Assembly (NCBI GenBank): GCA_040954595.2
Contig: CM082584.2
Span: 12,338,001-12,402,000 of the forward strand
From: Balanoglossus misakiensis
Lineage: Eukaryota; Hemichordata
Direction: 5' to 3'
DNA length: 64,000 bases
Below the pieces are notes generated by a model that had not been told where the DNA came from, ran no database searches, and saw only the letters and a list, made by a program, of their open reading frames with translations. How positions within the stretch are numbered: the stretch's first letter is position 1; each line of letters opens with the position of its first letter. The position numbers and the translations under genes were made by a program. This document shows positions 43,901 through 53,000 of this stretch, piece by piece.

Positions 43901-44907
43901 TCCCCGGTGACCTCACACGCGGCAGCGCGTCCATCTACGTGATCGTTGAATTCGAGGCACGGTCCCGAGGGACCTGTCTGAGGTCATGTTTTCTAGAGCG
44001 GCTATATATAACTCAGCGTGGCCAGTCGGCCGCGGTGGGTACGATAATCAGCGCGAAAGTAAATCATCATACATTTTTTTTTTCACTTTTAGTGACTTTG
44101 GGGATGAAAATCCGCCTTTTTTGCATTGCACTTTATTAAATTTCCAAGAATTTAATGGATATTCGGCCGGGGGGGGGGGGGGGGGGGGGGGGCTTTAGAC
44201 CGGATATGGCCTCGATCTACAAATGGGCCCTAAAACCAGGGGGGGCGTTTGTCCGAGCAGGGGTTCTTACCCGGCAAACTACGGTATGAACATTTAATCT
44301 TGTCGTGTGGCCCAAGCGATTCAACTGAAGTAAATTTAATCACCAGATTGTCCATTTTCTGACGATAGATTGGCTGCATTTCTCAAGATAACATAAGGCA
44401 GTTTGAAATATCAAATGACATCTGACCATTACTCCTGGGTCGCTCATTAAGACCTAGAACCTACCTCCGACCGCTTTGGAGTTTATCTTGAGGAAAACCC
44501 GAAGGTCAAAAAACGTAGAAAGGAAACTCGGACACAAATTTTGTAGATTTAATCCAAAATGAACTTAGTCCATTTAACACATAAAGCATCTGAATTGAAA
44601 TGTAATTAAATGCATCGTTTATCAGGTTTAACTTCTTTCATGTGTGACACTTTCGATTCAAAACGTCGTTTTTATAAATAAATGGTACAGTTTGAGGCAT
44701 GTTTCCCTGTTGGACAAAAGAATACTTTGAGATGATCCATTGCAATGCAGCCGCAGTGTGTTTATGTTCTTGATGAGCGGCTTCTCAAGTCTTGTCAAGT
44801 CGCCGAAGCGCTGCCATATTTGTTTCCGTGAAGAGGAAATATGAGATCGACTTACCTGAAAGAACGCCGAGGAGAAGAATGGACACGTAGAAACAAATGT
44901 TTGCCAT
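28772..44907 (-). CDS. Multi-copy VFWV-repeat secreted peptide precursor, 17 coding exons (whole gene)
   Basis: Reconstructed by joining, in minus-strand order, 44907-44856, 34915-34856, 33408-33376, 32737-32717, 32494-32471, 32319-32293, 32084-32040, 31881-31867, 31689-31657, 31443-31426, 31282-31247, 31088-31071, 30578-30549, 29981-29964, 29670-29638, 29211-29164 and 28992-28772. The join is one open frame of 243 codons ending in TGA. All 16 introns have GT-AG ends and are phase 1. The product has a signal peptide (about residues 1-20), a spacer ending in Lys-Arg (to 37), seven copies of VFWV(E/D/Q)KK starting at 38, 56, 73, 93, 110, 128 and 144, each of the first six followed by an acidic stretch ending in Lys-Arg, a linker (155-170) and an eight-cysteine tail (172-212). 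This is the plan of a neuropeptide or peptide-hormone precursor; that role is inferred. No Gly precedes a dibasic site, so peptides would not be C-terminally amidated. I do not recognise the family. A secreted micro-exon gene without hormone function is the main alternative. Confidence 0.88.
29003..29020 (+). repeat. GA microsatellite in the last intron
   Basis: On the gene strand this is a CT run lying 11-28 bases upstream of the final exon, so it forms part of that exon's pyrimidine tract. Confidence 0.9.
29164..29211 (-). CDS. Coding exon 16: linker before the cysteine tail
   Basis: 48 nt, phase 1-1, encoding ADEVIRTTLIRSGVIL (155-170). It has acceptor ...CACCTATAG and donor GTAAGT and keeps the frame into the last exon. 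It has single Arg residues but no dibasic site, so repeat 7 would stay joined to the C-terminal domain unless a monobasic site is cut. Confidence 0.85.
29638..29670 (-). CDS. Coding exon 15: VFWV repeat 7, with alternative ends
   Basis: 33 nt when spliced at the phase-1 donor GTACGG, encoding VFWVEKKDADK (144-154). Just downstream the frame runs on to a TAA at 29624-29622, and a stronger-looking donor (AA before GTAAGA) sits there. Read-through or use of that donor would end the protein after repeat 7 and drop the cysteine tail. No Lys-Arg spacer exon follows this repeat. Confidence 0.88.
29964..29981 (-). CDS. Coding exon 14: Lys-Arg spacer 6 (18 nt)
   Basis: 18 nt, phase 1-1, encoding DDKDKR (138-143), the same peptide as exon 10 with different Lys and Asp codons. 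Acceptor ...CTTTCTAG, donor GTAATA, the weakest donor in the gene. Confidence 0.88.
30549..30578 (-). CDS. Coding exon 13: VFWV repeat 6 (Gln variant)
   Basis: 30 nt, phase 1-1, encoding VFWVQKKASD (128-137). It is the only repeat with Gln instead of Glu or Asp before Lys-Lys. Acceptor ...AATTCAAG (a weak CAAG form), donor GTAAGT. Confidence 0.9.
31071..31088 (-). CDS. Coding exon 12: Lys-Arg spacer 5 (18 nt)
   Basis: 18 nt, phase 1-1, encoding GDQDKR (122-127). Acceptor ...TGATTTCAG, donor GTACGT. Confidence 0.9.
31247..31282 (-). CDS. Coding exon 11: VFWV repeat 5
   Basis: 36 nt, phase 1-1, encoding VFWVDKKDASAT (110-121). Acceptor ...GTATTGCAG, donor GTAAGA. It is closest in sequence to exon 9. 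Confidence 0.92.
31426..31443 (-). CDS. Coding exon 10: Lys-Arg spacer 4 (18 nt)
   Basis: 18 nt, phase 1-1, encoding DDKDKR (104-109). Acceptor ...TATCTTCAG, donor GTAAGT. Exon 14 encodes the same six residues. Confidence 0.9.
31585..31618 (+). repeat. CATT microsatellite in an intron of the peptide gene
   Basis: About eight CATT units, one altered, in the 213-bp intron between repeat exon 4 (31657-31689) and the next Lys-Arg exon (31426-31443). Confidence 0.9.
31657..31689 (-). CDS. Coding exon 9: VFWV repeat 4
   Basis: 33 nt, phase 1-1, encoding VFWVDKKDAKA (93-103). Acceptor ...ATCGGCAG, donor GTATGT. From here on the repeat Phe codon is TTC instead of TTT. Confidence 0.92.
31867..31881 (-). 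CDS. Coding exon 8: Lys-Arg spacer 3 (15-nt micro-exon)
   Basis: 15 nt, phase 1-1, encoding DAAKR (88-92). It is the smallest exon here, with acceptor ...TTGCATCAG and donor GTAAGG. It is supported by its fit to the frame and to the alternating pattern; without it repeat 3 would run into repeat 4 with no Lys-Arg. Confidence 0.85.
32040..32084 (-). CDS. Coding exon 7: VFWV repeat 3
   Basis: 45 nt, phase 1-1, encoding VFWVEKKDNGLYGDL (73-87), the longest repeat tail and the only one with Gly and Tyr. Acceptor ...CGTTTCAG, donor GTGAGT, the only GTGAG donor in the gene. Confidence 0.92.
32293..32319 (-). CDS. Coding exon 6: Lys-Arg spacer 2
   Basis: 27 nt, phase 1-1, encoding APAEDLDKR (64-72). 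The acceptor is ...TCCATAG and the donor GTATGT. It ends in Lys-Arg directly before repeat 3. Confidence 0.9.
32471..32494 (-). CDS. Coding exon 5: VFWV repeat 2 (24 nt)
   Basis: 24 nt, phase 1-1, encoding VFWVDKKN (56-63), the shortest repeat exon. Acceptor ...CTTCTCCAG, donor GTACGT. Confidence 0.92.
32717..32737 (-). CDS. Coding exon 4: Lys-Arg spacer 1 (21-nt micro-exon)
   Basis: 21 nt, phase 1-1, encoding ENADEKR (49-55). The acceptor is ...TTTGTAG and the donor GTAAGA. It supplies the acidic end of peptide 1 and the Lys-Arg cleavage site before repeat 2. Confidence 0.9.
33376..33408 (-). CDS. Coding exon 3: VFWV repeat 1
   Basis: 33 nt, phase 1-1, encoding VFWVEKKNADL (38-48). Acceptor ...AAATTTCAG, donor GTAAGT. 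The core is spelled GTG TTT TGG GTG. Confidence 0.92.
34856..34915 (-). CDS. Coding exon 2: N-terminal spacer with two Lys-Arg sites
   Basis: This 60-nt phase 1-1 exon encodes VHAAPARQEKNIDKRDTSKR (residues 18-37). It carries the predicted signal-peptidase site after VHA and two dibasic sites, the second directly before the first VFWV repeat. The acceptor is a pyrimidine-rich ...TTTTTTACAG and the donor is GTAAGT. It is separated from exon 1 by a 9.9-kb intron and from exon 3 by 1447 bp, the two longest introns in the gene. Confidence 0.88.
39911..39924 (+). promoter_or_regulatory. CRE-type site in intron 1, copy 1
   Basis: GCGATGACGTCAGC contains the full palindromic cAMP response element TGACGTCA. 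The same 14 bases recur at 40560-40573. Confidence 0.35.
40560..40573 (+). promoter_or_regulatory. CRE-type site in intron 1, copy 2
   Basis: Identical to the site at 39911-39924, about 650 bp away in the same orientation and the same intron. Confidence 0.35.
43664..43690 (+). repeat. Left terminal inverted repeat
   Basis: Begins TACCGTAGTTTGCCGGGTAA and pairs with 44286-44260 over 26 of 27 bases. Confidence 0.85.
43759..43797 (+). promoter_or_regulatory. Two octamer motifs (ATGCAAAT) in the inverted-repeat element
   Basis: Perfect POU-type octamers lie at 43759-43766 and 43790-43797, 31 bp apart, within a short internal duplication (CCTCGA...TTTATGCAAAT). POU proteins bind this octamer in animals; activity here is untested. 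Confidence 0.35.
44003..44012 (+). promoter_or_regulatory. TATA-box-like site inside the inverted-repeat element
   Basis: TATATATAAC follows a GC-rich stretch of the element and is oriented towards the right terminus, antisense to the host gene. It could be a relic promoter of the parent transposon. No transcript is evident. Confidence 0.25.
44169..44192 (+). repeat. Poly-G run of 24
   Basis: An uninterrupted run of G near the right end of the inverted-repeat element, next to the second copy of the CTTTAG...GGCCTCGA direct repeat. Runs like this are often miscounted in sequencing, so the length is uncertain. Confidence 0.9.
44260..44286 (-). repeat. Right terminal inverted repeat
   Basis: Read on the minus strand it begins TACCGTAGTTTGCCGGGTAA and differs from the left copy at one position (A for G after the shared 22 bases). 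Confidence 0.85.
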
Positions 44908-44916
44908 AGTTAGGAC
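44856..44916 (-). CDS. Coding exon 1: signal peptide
   Basis: The start codon is at 44907-44905, preceded in the same exon by nine untranslated bases and a good acceptor (pyrimidine tract then AG at 44918-44917), so at least one noncoding exon lies upstream. Codons 1-17 read MANICFYVSILLLGVLS and the exon ends with one base of codon 18 before a GTAAG donor. The run VSILLLGVL is a typical signal-peptide core. With the first residues of the next exon (VHA) it gives a likely signal-peptidase site after Ala20. Confidence 0.9.
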
Positions 44917-47900
44917 CTAGAGACAAAACAGAAGAGAGTAGGGTTGAGAATTCTGAGTCTCAAATGTCATGCGCACAACAGGCACCAGAGTTCTGAAGTC
45001 ACAATGATCGGCGTCATATGCTAATGAGACGTTCGGATTTTACATGTTTTGTGAGGGCATTGAAAACGCTTTAAGGTTAGAAACTGGCAATGGGTTTCAT
45101 GTCCCGTTTGTTGTTGGAACGAACAAAATACATCCATGGACGGTTTAAAAAGACATAGAGGTAACCATCCGTGCTTAAACGTGATAATGGCTAATGACGC
45201 ATGGAATGTTCCGTAGGTTTTACGCAGGGAGAGTGTTTAACTCCTAGTTGGGGGCTGAGAAGGCCGTTACCAAGTAGGGGAATCATACATGGATTGATTC
45301 TGCTCTACGTGCACAGTACAAATGGTTGAAAGTCGGCGGTAGCCTTTTAAGATGTTCTTGGCATATTCCCTAAAGTCAACTAAGTCACGAAGAACTAATT
45401 TTGATCTCCGCGACAACTGTTTCTCGAGCAATCAGTTCCTGTGACATTATTCTGGAAAAGTCTGTTTTAACCATGAAAGGCCCATTTCTCATATTGTTGT
45501 TTCCCAAAGACGACGAAAGTGGAGTAACTAGAATAATAGCGTAAGAATGAGGGGGTTACCTATGATTAAAGAACTGCGTAAACTTCACTAAGATACAGTT
45601 AAATGAAACATTCTGACGCGCTATATTTGTGATATATTCAACGGAACGTGATTGATATAATAGTTGCAATGGCAAATGACCCTGAGATATCTTGGTCGGA
45701 TTTGTAAACCGTTGCCTTTTCATGATTTAGATTTCTTGTAAAAATAAAAACCCATCGTGCCAAACAATTGAAACAGTCTTCAGACCGAAAAATTTGTCAC
45801 GAAAGACACCCCCGGGAAAGCTCTAACTGTATTAACACTTTTCTACACCCCGGAATTTTTGCGAGCAGACTACAATATTGGTCCCGCCTTTGTCACCGCT
45901 CCTACTGCATCTTGGGAAAATGTTTATGTATTCTCATACTCAAATACATGCAATTACAAAGAATTTTCTCAGAACAACGCGTTGTTTAGCTACGTTTTTT
46001 CATGGTGGATTTTGTGTTCGGTAAAATGCTTTATTCTAGACGAAAGTGAAGTAGAGATTTCTTGCTGTGCATTCCTTTGGAAATAAATAAGAGTTAGTCA
46101 CATTTTGAGGAGTATTAGTGACTAAACTTCTACACCGTGAACGCCTTTACTACATGTACATCCATTTTAGTTTGAGACTACCGCTAGAAAATCAAGCTTG
46201 TTATCTGCGCAGTGAGAGTAGATATCTTTCTGGACAACCCCTTTTCGCGGTAATGCCTTTTGATCAATTGCCACTGATCAGTTCATGGGGTGTTATCAAG
46301 ATTGATGGCATCATCTGATAAGGAGGGGAAAAACAACTTCAAACCGACGCCAGATGCTACCAATGACGCGGAAGGAGGAAATAAATGGACGTGCATCGAC
46401 CAGGCCTTTCTGGGGGAGGGGATGTGTGGCGTTGTTTTCGAGTTCAGGAAACTTATCTGATGCTCGGTTAACTGATCGTATCACCGGTGTTGCATGAATC
46501 CAACCGTCATCAGTTTTGGAAAGATTATGTCTTGATTGCGCACTTACTGTGCAAGTGCCACCTCTAGTCGCCTTTACTGATTTGGAGATATCCAAATGCT
46601 CCTAAAAAGATAACAGGGTGATCTTGGTGTGTTTTTTCTGTTTTATACGACATGAAAAGTCAAGTGATGTTATTCAAATGATTCATTATCTGTATCTGTA
46701 ACTCGGAAGACGGATTATCCAACCGTTTGGCGATACTTTTAGTCTACGGATTCTCTACCAGGTCAGCCTTGTCCGCGGTTTTACTCTATAAAGATGACCT
46801 TTGGAAATGTATCTGAGCGTAAGCTGATATGTGGGTGGTCGGCTGGATGGCTATTTGCTATTTGGTCCAGAAGGAGCTAAAGAAAAGAAAATCCATTCAA
46901 CGAAATATCGCTTGATTCTTTGATAAAAGTGACATTTTGTGTGTAAATTCTCTAACGTAACGACCTTTTTTTAACAAAGCAACAGAGCTGGACTTAATAA
47001 CATTTCACACCACATGTTTTTAAGTTCTGAAGTTCCAATTGTCCATCCCGTAATAATTCGCCAGTACTCATTCCCACCTAAATGCGCGCACACGAAGTTA
47101 ATGAAAGCATTTATTGTACACAGAGAGACGAGGGTGTATATGCTACACAATATATTCATAGATTATGCCTCAAAACCTTGAAAATAAATCGAATTTGACG
47201 TTTATGGGATAGGAACTAAATTCTTATTTCCTTTCTCGGTATTATTGTTGCTTATCAAGTTAGCAAGCATTTTAGTTAGTGAAGTTGGTCGATTGAAAGC
47301 AAACACGAAATACAATTTTCCCAATTTCCTTTCCACAAGATACTCTGAGGACATTTTTCCCAAGGCATAATTTCCTGTACAATTATTTTTGTCGTATTTA
47401 TCTTTCATTCCATTCATTTATTCCCCAAACATGAACAATAAATCAGATGGCAGTCTAATCAACCAAGTAAATACAAGGCATGCAAAGGGATAGGTGGACA
47501 GACAGACAAACAGATAAATATTACTGAAATCATATATTTTACTGTAACAGTCAGCAGTCTGATATTCCTCATTCAAATACTTCCTATCGCAACGTAACTG
47601 AAGGCCAGTTTTTGTTGTTTTTTGTGGTCACAGCTTGTCAAGCCGTTTCGATTTGCAATAAATTGGCACCGAGAATCCTTGACTGTTGAACAGGACATCT
47701 GGTTGAGATTCATTAGAGCAAAATGTCCACAAAGTTCCGGGCTAATGCTGTATAACATATCAAAATCATTCAAACGATTCAGTATTGCCTTCCGGACCAT
47801 GTGTCCAAGCCTTCGTGTTGTTTGAATGAAATCTCTTGTCCAGTCTATTGGCTTCTGTTTCATTGGCGACCATCAGATTCTGTCAGCGCAACTATTAATC

Positions 47901-49798
47901 CTTCCCTTATTAGTAGTACCTCTGTGCGACTTTGTCAATATTAGATTAGATGAACGTCTGGAAATCGATTCCTCGGCGACCTTCTGTTTACGCCTATGAT
48001 TCCTTCAACTCTTAGTCTAAATATGGTGTGGGTGTATAAGGGTCTGTCTGCTCTAGCTGAAGATTGCTCATAGGTTAGCCTTTTTGGCGGGAAAGGTAAA
48101 ATCAAAGACGACAGGTGCAATAAAATCCCAACATATCTTACTTCGTCATTACTCATTTCGCACCTTTCCGTTGTAATCAATCAAATTCTTTGTCTAGCAA
48201 TATTGGGAATTATGTCAACAACCCTTTCCACCAACAAAACTGTAATCGGCCCATTTATGCACCGTGCATAACCAAAATAAAACGTAAAGTAACTACGTAT
48301 ATACAACATATGTTAACCGTGAGCACTTGAATGACTTTGTATAAGGCTTAGTGCCGTTGAGTCAGATGGTGTAAGTGTACTGGACGTGGCTATATTGTAC
48401 ACCTTTGGGGATCACTTCATCAAATCATCCAATTTCGGACTGTCTCAAAACTCCCTGAAACATCACCCATTTAGAAGGTGTAGAGAAGAATGCAAATCTT
48501 ATATTTCTGTCCTGAGTAGTGTTTCGAACGCACTGAAGCGGGTTTGCTCTTTGCGGGAACATCCCTAATCCCTTATTTATCTTGGAGAAAGTCTCTTTTT
48601 TATCTTTACTTTCACGCCTTTTTACTTCCCACTTCACCTTACAATCTGAAAAGAGCTGTCCACAACATCAGCCCGAGGCAGACGTAATTTTGACAAGTGG
48701 CGTGAATGACATTTGGCTGTTTGACATTGCTTGGTAAAGCTTCGTCAAGATTTGACTACGATAAACGTGCACGAGTAATCCAAGTGTGTAAGTAGTTGAC
48801 GCGCCAGAGGAATTTCGCATGTCAGATCTTCTCTGTATCGCGTGACCTATCCTTCAGTAAGTGGCACCCCCAGTTGACTGCTCTTCCGGAATGCGTCCCA
48901 GAACACATTTTCACTTTCAAAACTGGCGAAATATATCGTTTGATTTTCGATGGACATCACAGAATTCACAGTGTTGTCTGAGCAGACAGACTGCGATTGC
49001 TTCTGAAGCAGTATTCAAAGCTTGAAGAATGTGATGAGTATACCGACGTGTTTATCCGGTACTAGAAGCATTTTTCTGTTTGCGAAAAATATTACATCAA
49101 ATATAAGTCATGCCTTCTTTTTCAACTAATGCACGGAAAAGATGTTTTGACAAAATCGCTTGCCCACGCAATGGTTTGAATTTGACATGAAGTAGGAGTG
49201 TCTTCAACTCAAAGCAGACAACAAATCAAGTCAGGAGGTTGCCCTCTGCTCAGCATGGTGTCTTTTGACGAGACACAAAAGAGGAAAATTTCCATGCGAA
49301 TGGAAATATCGCTGATATAGAATTCACGCATGCGACGTGAGATGCCGTGGCATTGACTTTCGTAAGGCCACTGTATATTCGGAACTGTCTCGCTAGATTT
49401 TCATTCTTTATAATCCTACCTCCCCCTCGCACAAATTTGATCGAGGACAGATTCGTTTTTCATTGCGTGACATCACACAAAGCAAATACATGTAATAGAT
49501 TTACGTAATACTACATGCAGATACCTCGCATGAGTGACGAAGAGTGCAAAGCTGGCTCAGTTATATCTAACAAGTATCTGGTGAAAGAGATTTGCTTTCT
49601 TGTGTCAGCGAATCAAACCTCCCCCTAGATTGTCTTTGAGTCGATGTGAACTATGAACTATTACTATTAATAGATATGAATGGGAAAGGAAATGGCAAAG
49701 AAAGTCACTTAATGCCCTTAATCAAAATCTAATTTAGCTTTCAAAACGTATCCACTTCGTCTGAATGAAGAAAAGCCAGTCAAGACAGAAAGGCTTAC
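44917..49798 (-). other. Upstream intron or intergenic interval, no gene seen
   Basis: Between the signal-peptide exon and the candidate first exon. It is intron if the 49.8-kb exon is real. I found no coding exon with a recognisable product on either strand; a short GACA tract lies at about 47497-47516. Confidence 0.5.
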
Positions 49799-50020
49799 CT
49801 TGGAGGGAATGGGGATCAGAGTTGGTCAGCAACAAAACGGGTAACGGTTAATCGCGTTTCTGTGGCATTTTGCGTTGAGATGGGAATGAAATAGCGGGAT
49901 TAAGTTGAGCAAGAATGACTGTCAGCGAAGCGGTGTCAGTCGCCATGTTCCAATATGTGCATTTGAGCGACATCGGTCCAACTACATGTACTTGGAACCG
50001 GGTATTGTTATTTCTGCACT
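49799..50020 (-). other. Candidate noncoding exon 1 (5' UTR) of the peptide gene
   Basis: The start-codon exon opens with an acceptor, so an upstream exon must exist. The best donor that I noticed upstream is CCAAG before GTAAGC at 49799. If transcription starts at the initiator-like TCAGTG (A at 50020), the exon is about 222 nt. It contains several ATG triplets, including a frame that closes with TGA-free codons to a TAA before the donor, which argues against it as an efficient leader. Other donors (for example near 57840) are possible. Confidence 0.25.
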
Positions 50021-50048
50021 GAAAGGATGTGTTGTCTCTCATTTAAAC
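50018..50048 (-). promoter_or_regulatory. Candidate core promoter: TTTAAA plus initiator
   Basis: TTTAAA at 50047-50042 lies about 27 bases before the A of TCAGTG (50020). This spacing suits a TATA-like box and initiator, and a strong splice donor lies 222 nt further on. The motifs are short and common, so this is only a candidate. Confidence 0.22.
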
Positions 50049-53000
50049 CCTCCATGAGAGAGAGTGATTTTCGCGGAACAATGTTCACATCATTTTATTT
50101 CACAGTTAATTTTACCGACGGTGCGCAAAGTATAAAGTATTCAGTGCTGAGGTTTTGCACACAAAAAGGATAACGTTCACAAAACTCAGTTCTCGTAAAA
50201 AAAACTAATCGAGCGCAGGGAAGAATCGACGTAGCAGAAAACGTGCTTTACAGGAAGAAATCAGCGAAAGCATGACATTTTTATTAAAAGATAATCTGCC
50301 ATGAAATCCTCTTATGCAAATATGACGTCTTTTTGTGGGGGGTTCTTGCGATGACGCCTGATTTACCAATTGATTTCGGAGGAATCCGGGATAATAGTAA
50401 ACGATACCTGAGAGAAGGAATGAGTGTACACCAGGCGGATAAAATCAATCATAGTCTGCGGAAACTCCTTGGTAGTCTGCTCCGGTTCTACCGTTGATAT
50501 AATTACCGGGTTTTAGGTGCAGCTGAGGCGTTTTTACGAGTCTTTGATTGCCCGCTGCACAACAAGGTCTGTGGCTATTAAATTAACCGAGAGCGTGGCC
50601 GTTAGACGTTCAAGTAAGCAACTCTTTAATTGGAGTCGCGTTCATGATAGCGACGCGCAAACAATATGGCGCGTCATTCCATTTCGATGGCTGCCACCTT
50701 GGAAATTGAATGGAAAGCCAAGATCGTGCCGGAAGTGCACATTTGTCTGAAATAGAGACCATGCTTCGCAGGCGATTTTCAAAGTGTTTAATAATTATAA
50801 AGACGTCAACTTCTGATGGTAAATTTAGTAAAAAATATAAATAAACCTAGTACCGGTAATATGTAAGCTATGAAAACTGACCGGCAAACATCAATATTGA
50901 ATTTTAGTTTAATCGAGAGGATATCTTAGAATGTATACTAAAATGGTACTGTTGCAATGCTTTGTAAGAGTCTATGCCTTCTAGATTGTTCATGAGAAGT
51001 TCGTAAAGTTTGGCGTGACGCCGTCGGGGATAGCTCGACTTCCGGCGGTATCTTGAGGATGGTTGGTTTACATGATAGCTGTTACCATTTGCCCGCTTGG
51101 TCACGCTTGATCCTGTATCAGACAGTCGTCGAGGGAAATTAACCGTTCTCATGTTGCCTTTATGAAAGAGTAACGCACAAAACACTTCGGTGCAGATGGA
51201 CATATTTTTGTAAGGATAACACTTTCATTATTAGGTGTTGCACGCACACACTGCGAGAAATTACCTCTGGGGATAATTAGCGCAAGGTGTGCTTCAACGA
51301 ATGTTATTTTCAAACATCCCCTTGAAAACATCTTCAAGTACATTTACCGAATCTGCTGTTTTTGGGCTGTACGATTATCTTTATCATAACGGAAAACTCT
51401 CTACCCAAAAGTTGATGGTCGTTGTTTTCGCGTACTAACCGATGTGTCGAATGTTAGCCGGTGATGTAATTGGGAGAGTCATTTACCTTGAAATTTCAAA
51501 CGACGGCTTGTTCTGCTCAATTCAAATGCGACCAAGTGTTTCAGAGCGCAGGTGAATTGCTTGGTTTTATTCCCACACACTGAAAGCCTCAGGCCATACA
51601 CAGGTCTCTTATATTGAGTTAATTTTCGAGTTGTTTCTTCCCGCGCTAACAGAAAACGGCTGCCCGGGGAGAAGTTCGATTGCTGTTCATGTTAGTCATC
51701 TAATCAAAAGAATCGGTGTTCGGACTATATTTTATCCTGATATTAGTTTGGATAGTTTGGGTAATGAATTTGCGTGAGCAAAAATAATAGGAATTAAACC
51801 AGAAGATGCATCTGTGGATTCTGCCAGGGGGTTATTTTACGTAAAGGATGGTCTGTCTGTCTATTACTCTTGCTTTGAAAACCCATGAACTGACGTAACA
51901 AGCTATAGTCCCACTTCTGTTATAGAGAATTAGCCTATTCCTTGGGATGGTATATGGTACTGTACCGACATAAAAGTGTGGTGAATCTTGCAACAAATGG
52001 TGGAATGTTTTCGCAGCAAAACACTTCACCATCCCACAAGAAGACATCAAAATATCTCTGCTTTACATATGAATACATCATGAAGTACCCGAAGAACATG
52101 CCAAGGGCGTTCAAATTAATGCCCTGGCATTCGGAGACGATGCGGATTACTCTCTAAAGGAAGTAACGTAAAAGAACGGATGTTGGAAGTCTGGTATAGG
52201 GAATCATCTATGATTAGGATTATCATCCAATATTTAGATCAATTGTCAGCAGGTAGCATATTCAACTGGCCAGGGATCAAAGGAGTCATGTGAGCGTTTT
52301 AAATCGAATCAGGTGCTCGTGGACCCTAATGAGTAGATTTTCTTGTTAAGCTCCTTTTCGTCGGTTACACATCAGGCTATGAACGTCTCATTCCTTCACT
52401 GTTCAATGCGGCTAACACGCGATGATATGTCATACTCGTTTTAGTTATATTACTGTACATGAAGATGTAACCTTGGCAACATACAGGTATTGAGTATACA
52501 GAGAAAATGGCGTAAAGGCAATTTGCCTAAAATTCAACTGGTCTGAGAACACGCAAACTGGAACTTTTATTAATCTGAAATCATACCCATGTGTAATACA
52601 AGATTATTAGATTTTTATTTACAGTTTTTAGATATAAGCGTGAACATTAATTAGGCTGGTCGATATGAAACTGATTACTTGTACTATTTACTTTTTTTAT
52701 TTCACTAATTAAATACATTATGTAGTTACTATTCATGTTTTTATGCAATATACACTTTGAAATCTTAATAGTATTAGATATTCATTCGCTGTAATTTCCG
52801 AGGGATTAGTATTGCAGTAAATTACACAAAATGCAATTTCATAGAACAATTTATTTTTTCTAAAGCAATTATCACACGGCCGCTGGATCCATCGCCCAGG
52901 GTTGTGCTGGACTGAGCAATAACTACTTTCCTTTCCTCGGGGTCTGTTGGTTATACATATAAATACCCGTTCCAGGAGGGTTTTAATAGTCCAGAGCCAT

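Larger units (their letters stand above)
43664..44286. mobile_element. Nonautonomous terminal-inverted-repeat element (MITE-like), about 620 bp
   Basis: The ends are inverted copies: TACCGTAGTTTGCCGGGTAA at the left and its complement at the right, matching for 22 bases and then 4 more after one mismatch. TA at both outer edges fits a TA target duplication as in Tc1/mariner-type elements, although TA could also be part of the repeat. Inside are a direct repeat (CTTTAG-CCGGATATGGCCTCGA at about 43731 and 44193), G runs of 8 and 24, a GC-rich core and no transposase frame. It sits in intron 1, about 570 bp downstream of the signal-peptide exon. Confidence 0.8.
34916..44855 (-). other. Intron 1 of the peptide gene (9.9 kb)
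   Basis: This intron separates the signal-peptide exon from the rest and is far longer than the other introns (143-1447 bp). It contains the inverted-repeat element at 43664-44286 and two identical CRE-centred 14-mers. I found no further VFWV or Lys-Arg exon in it. The ORFs in it, including one of 153 codons at 37588-38049, resemble nothing I know. Its size and position make it a plausible home for enhancers. Confidence 0.8.
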
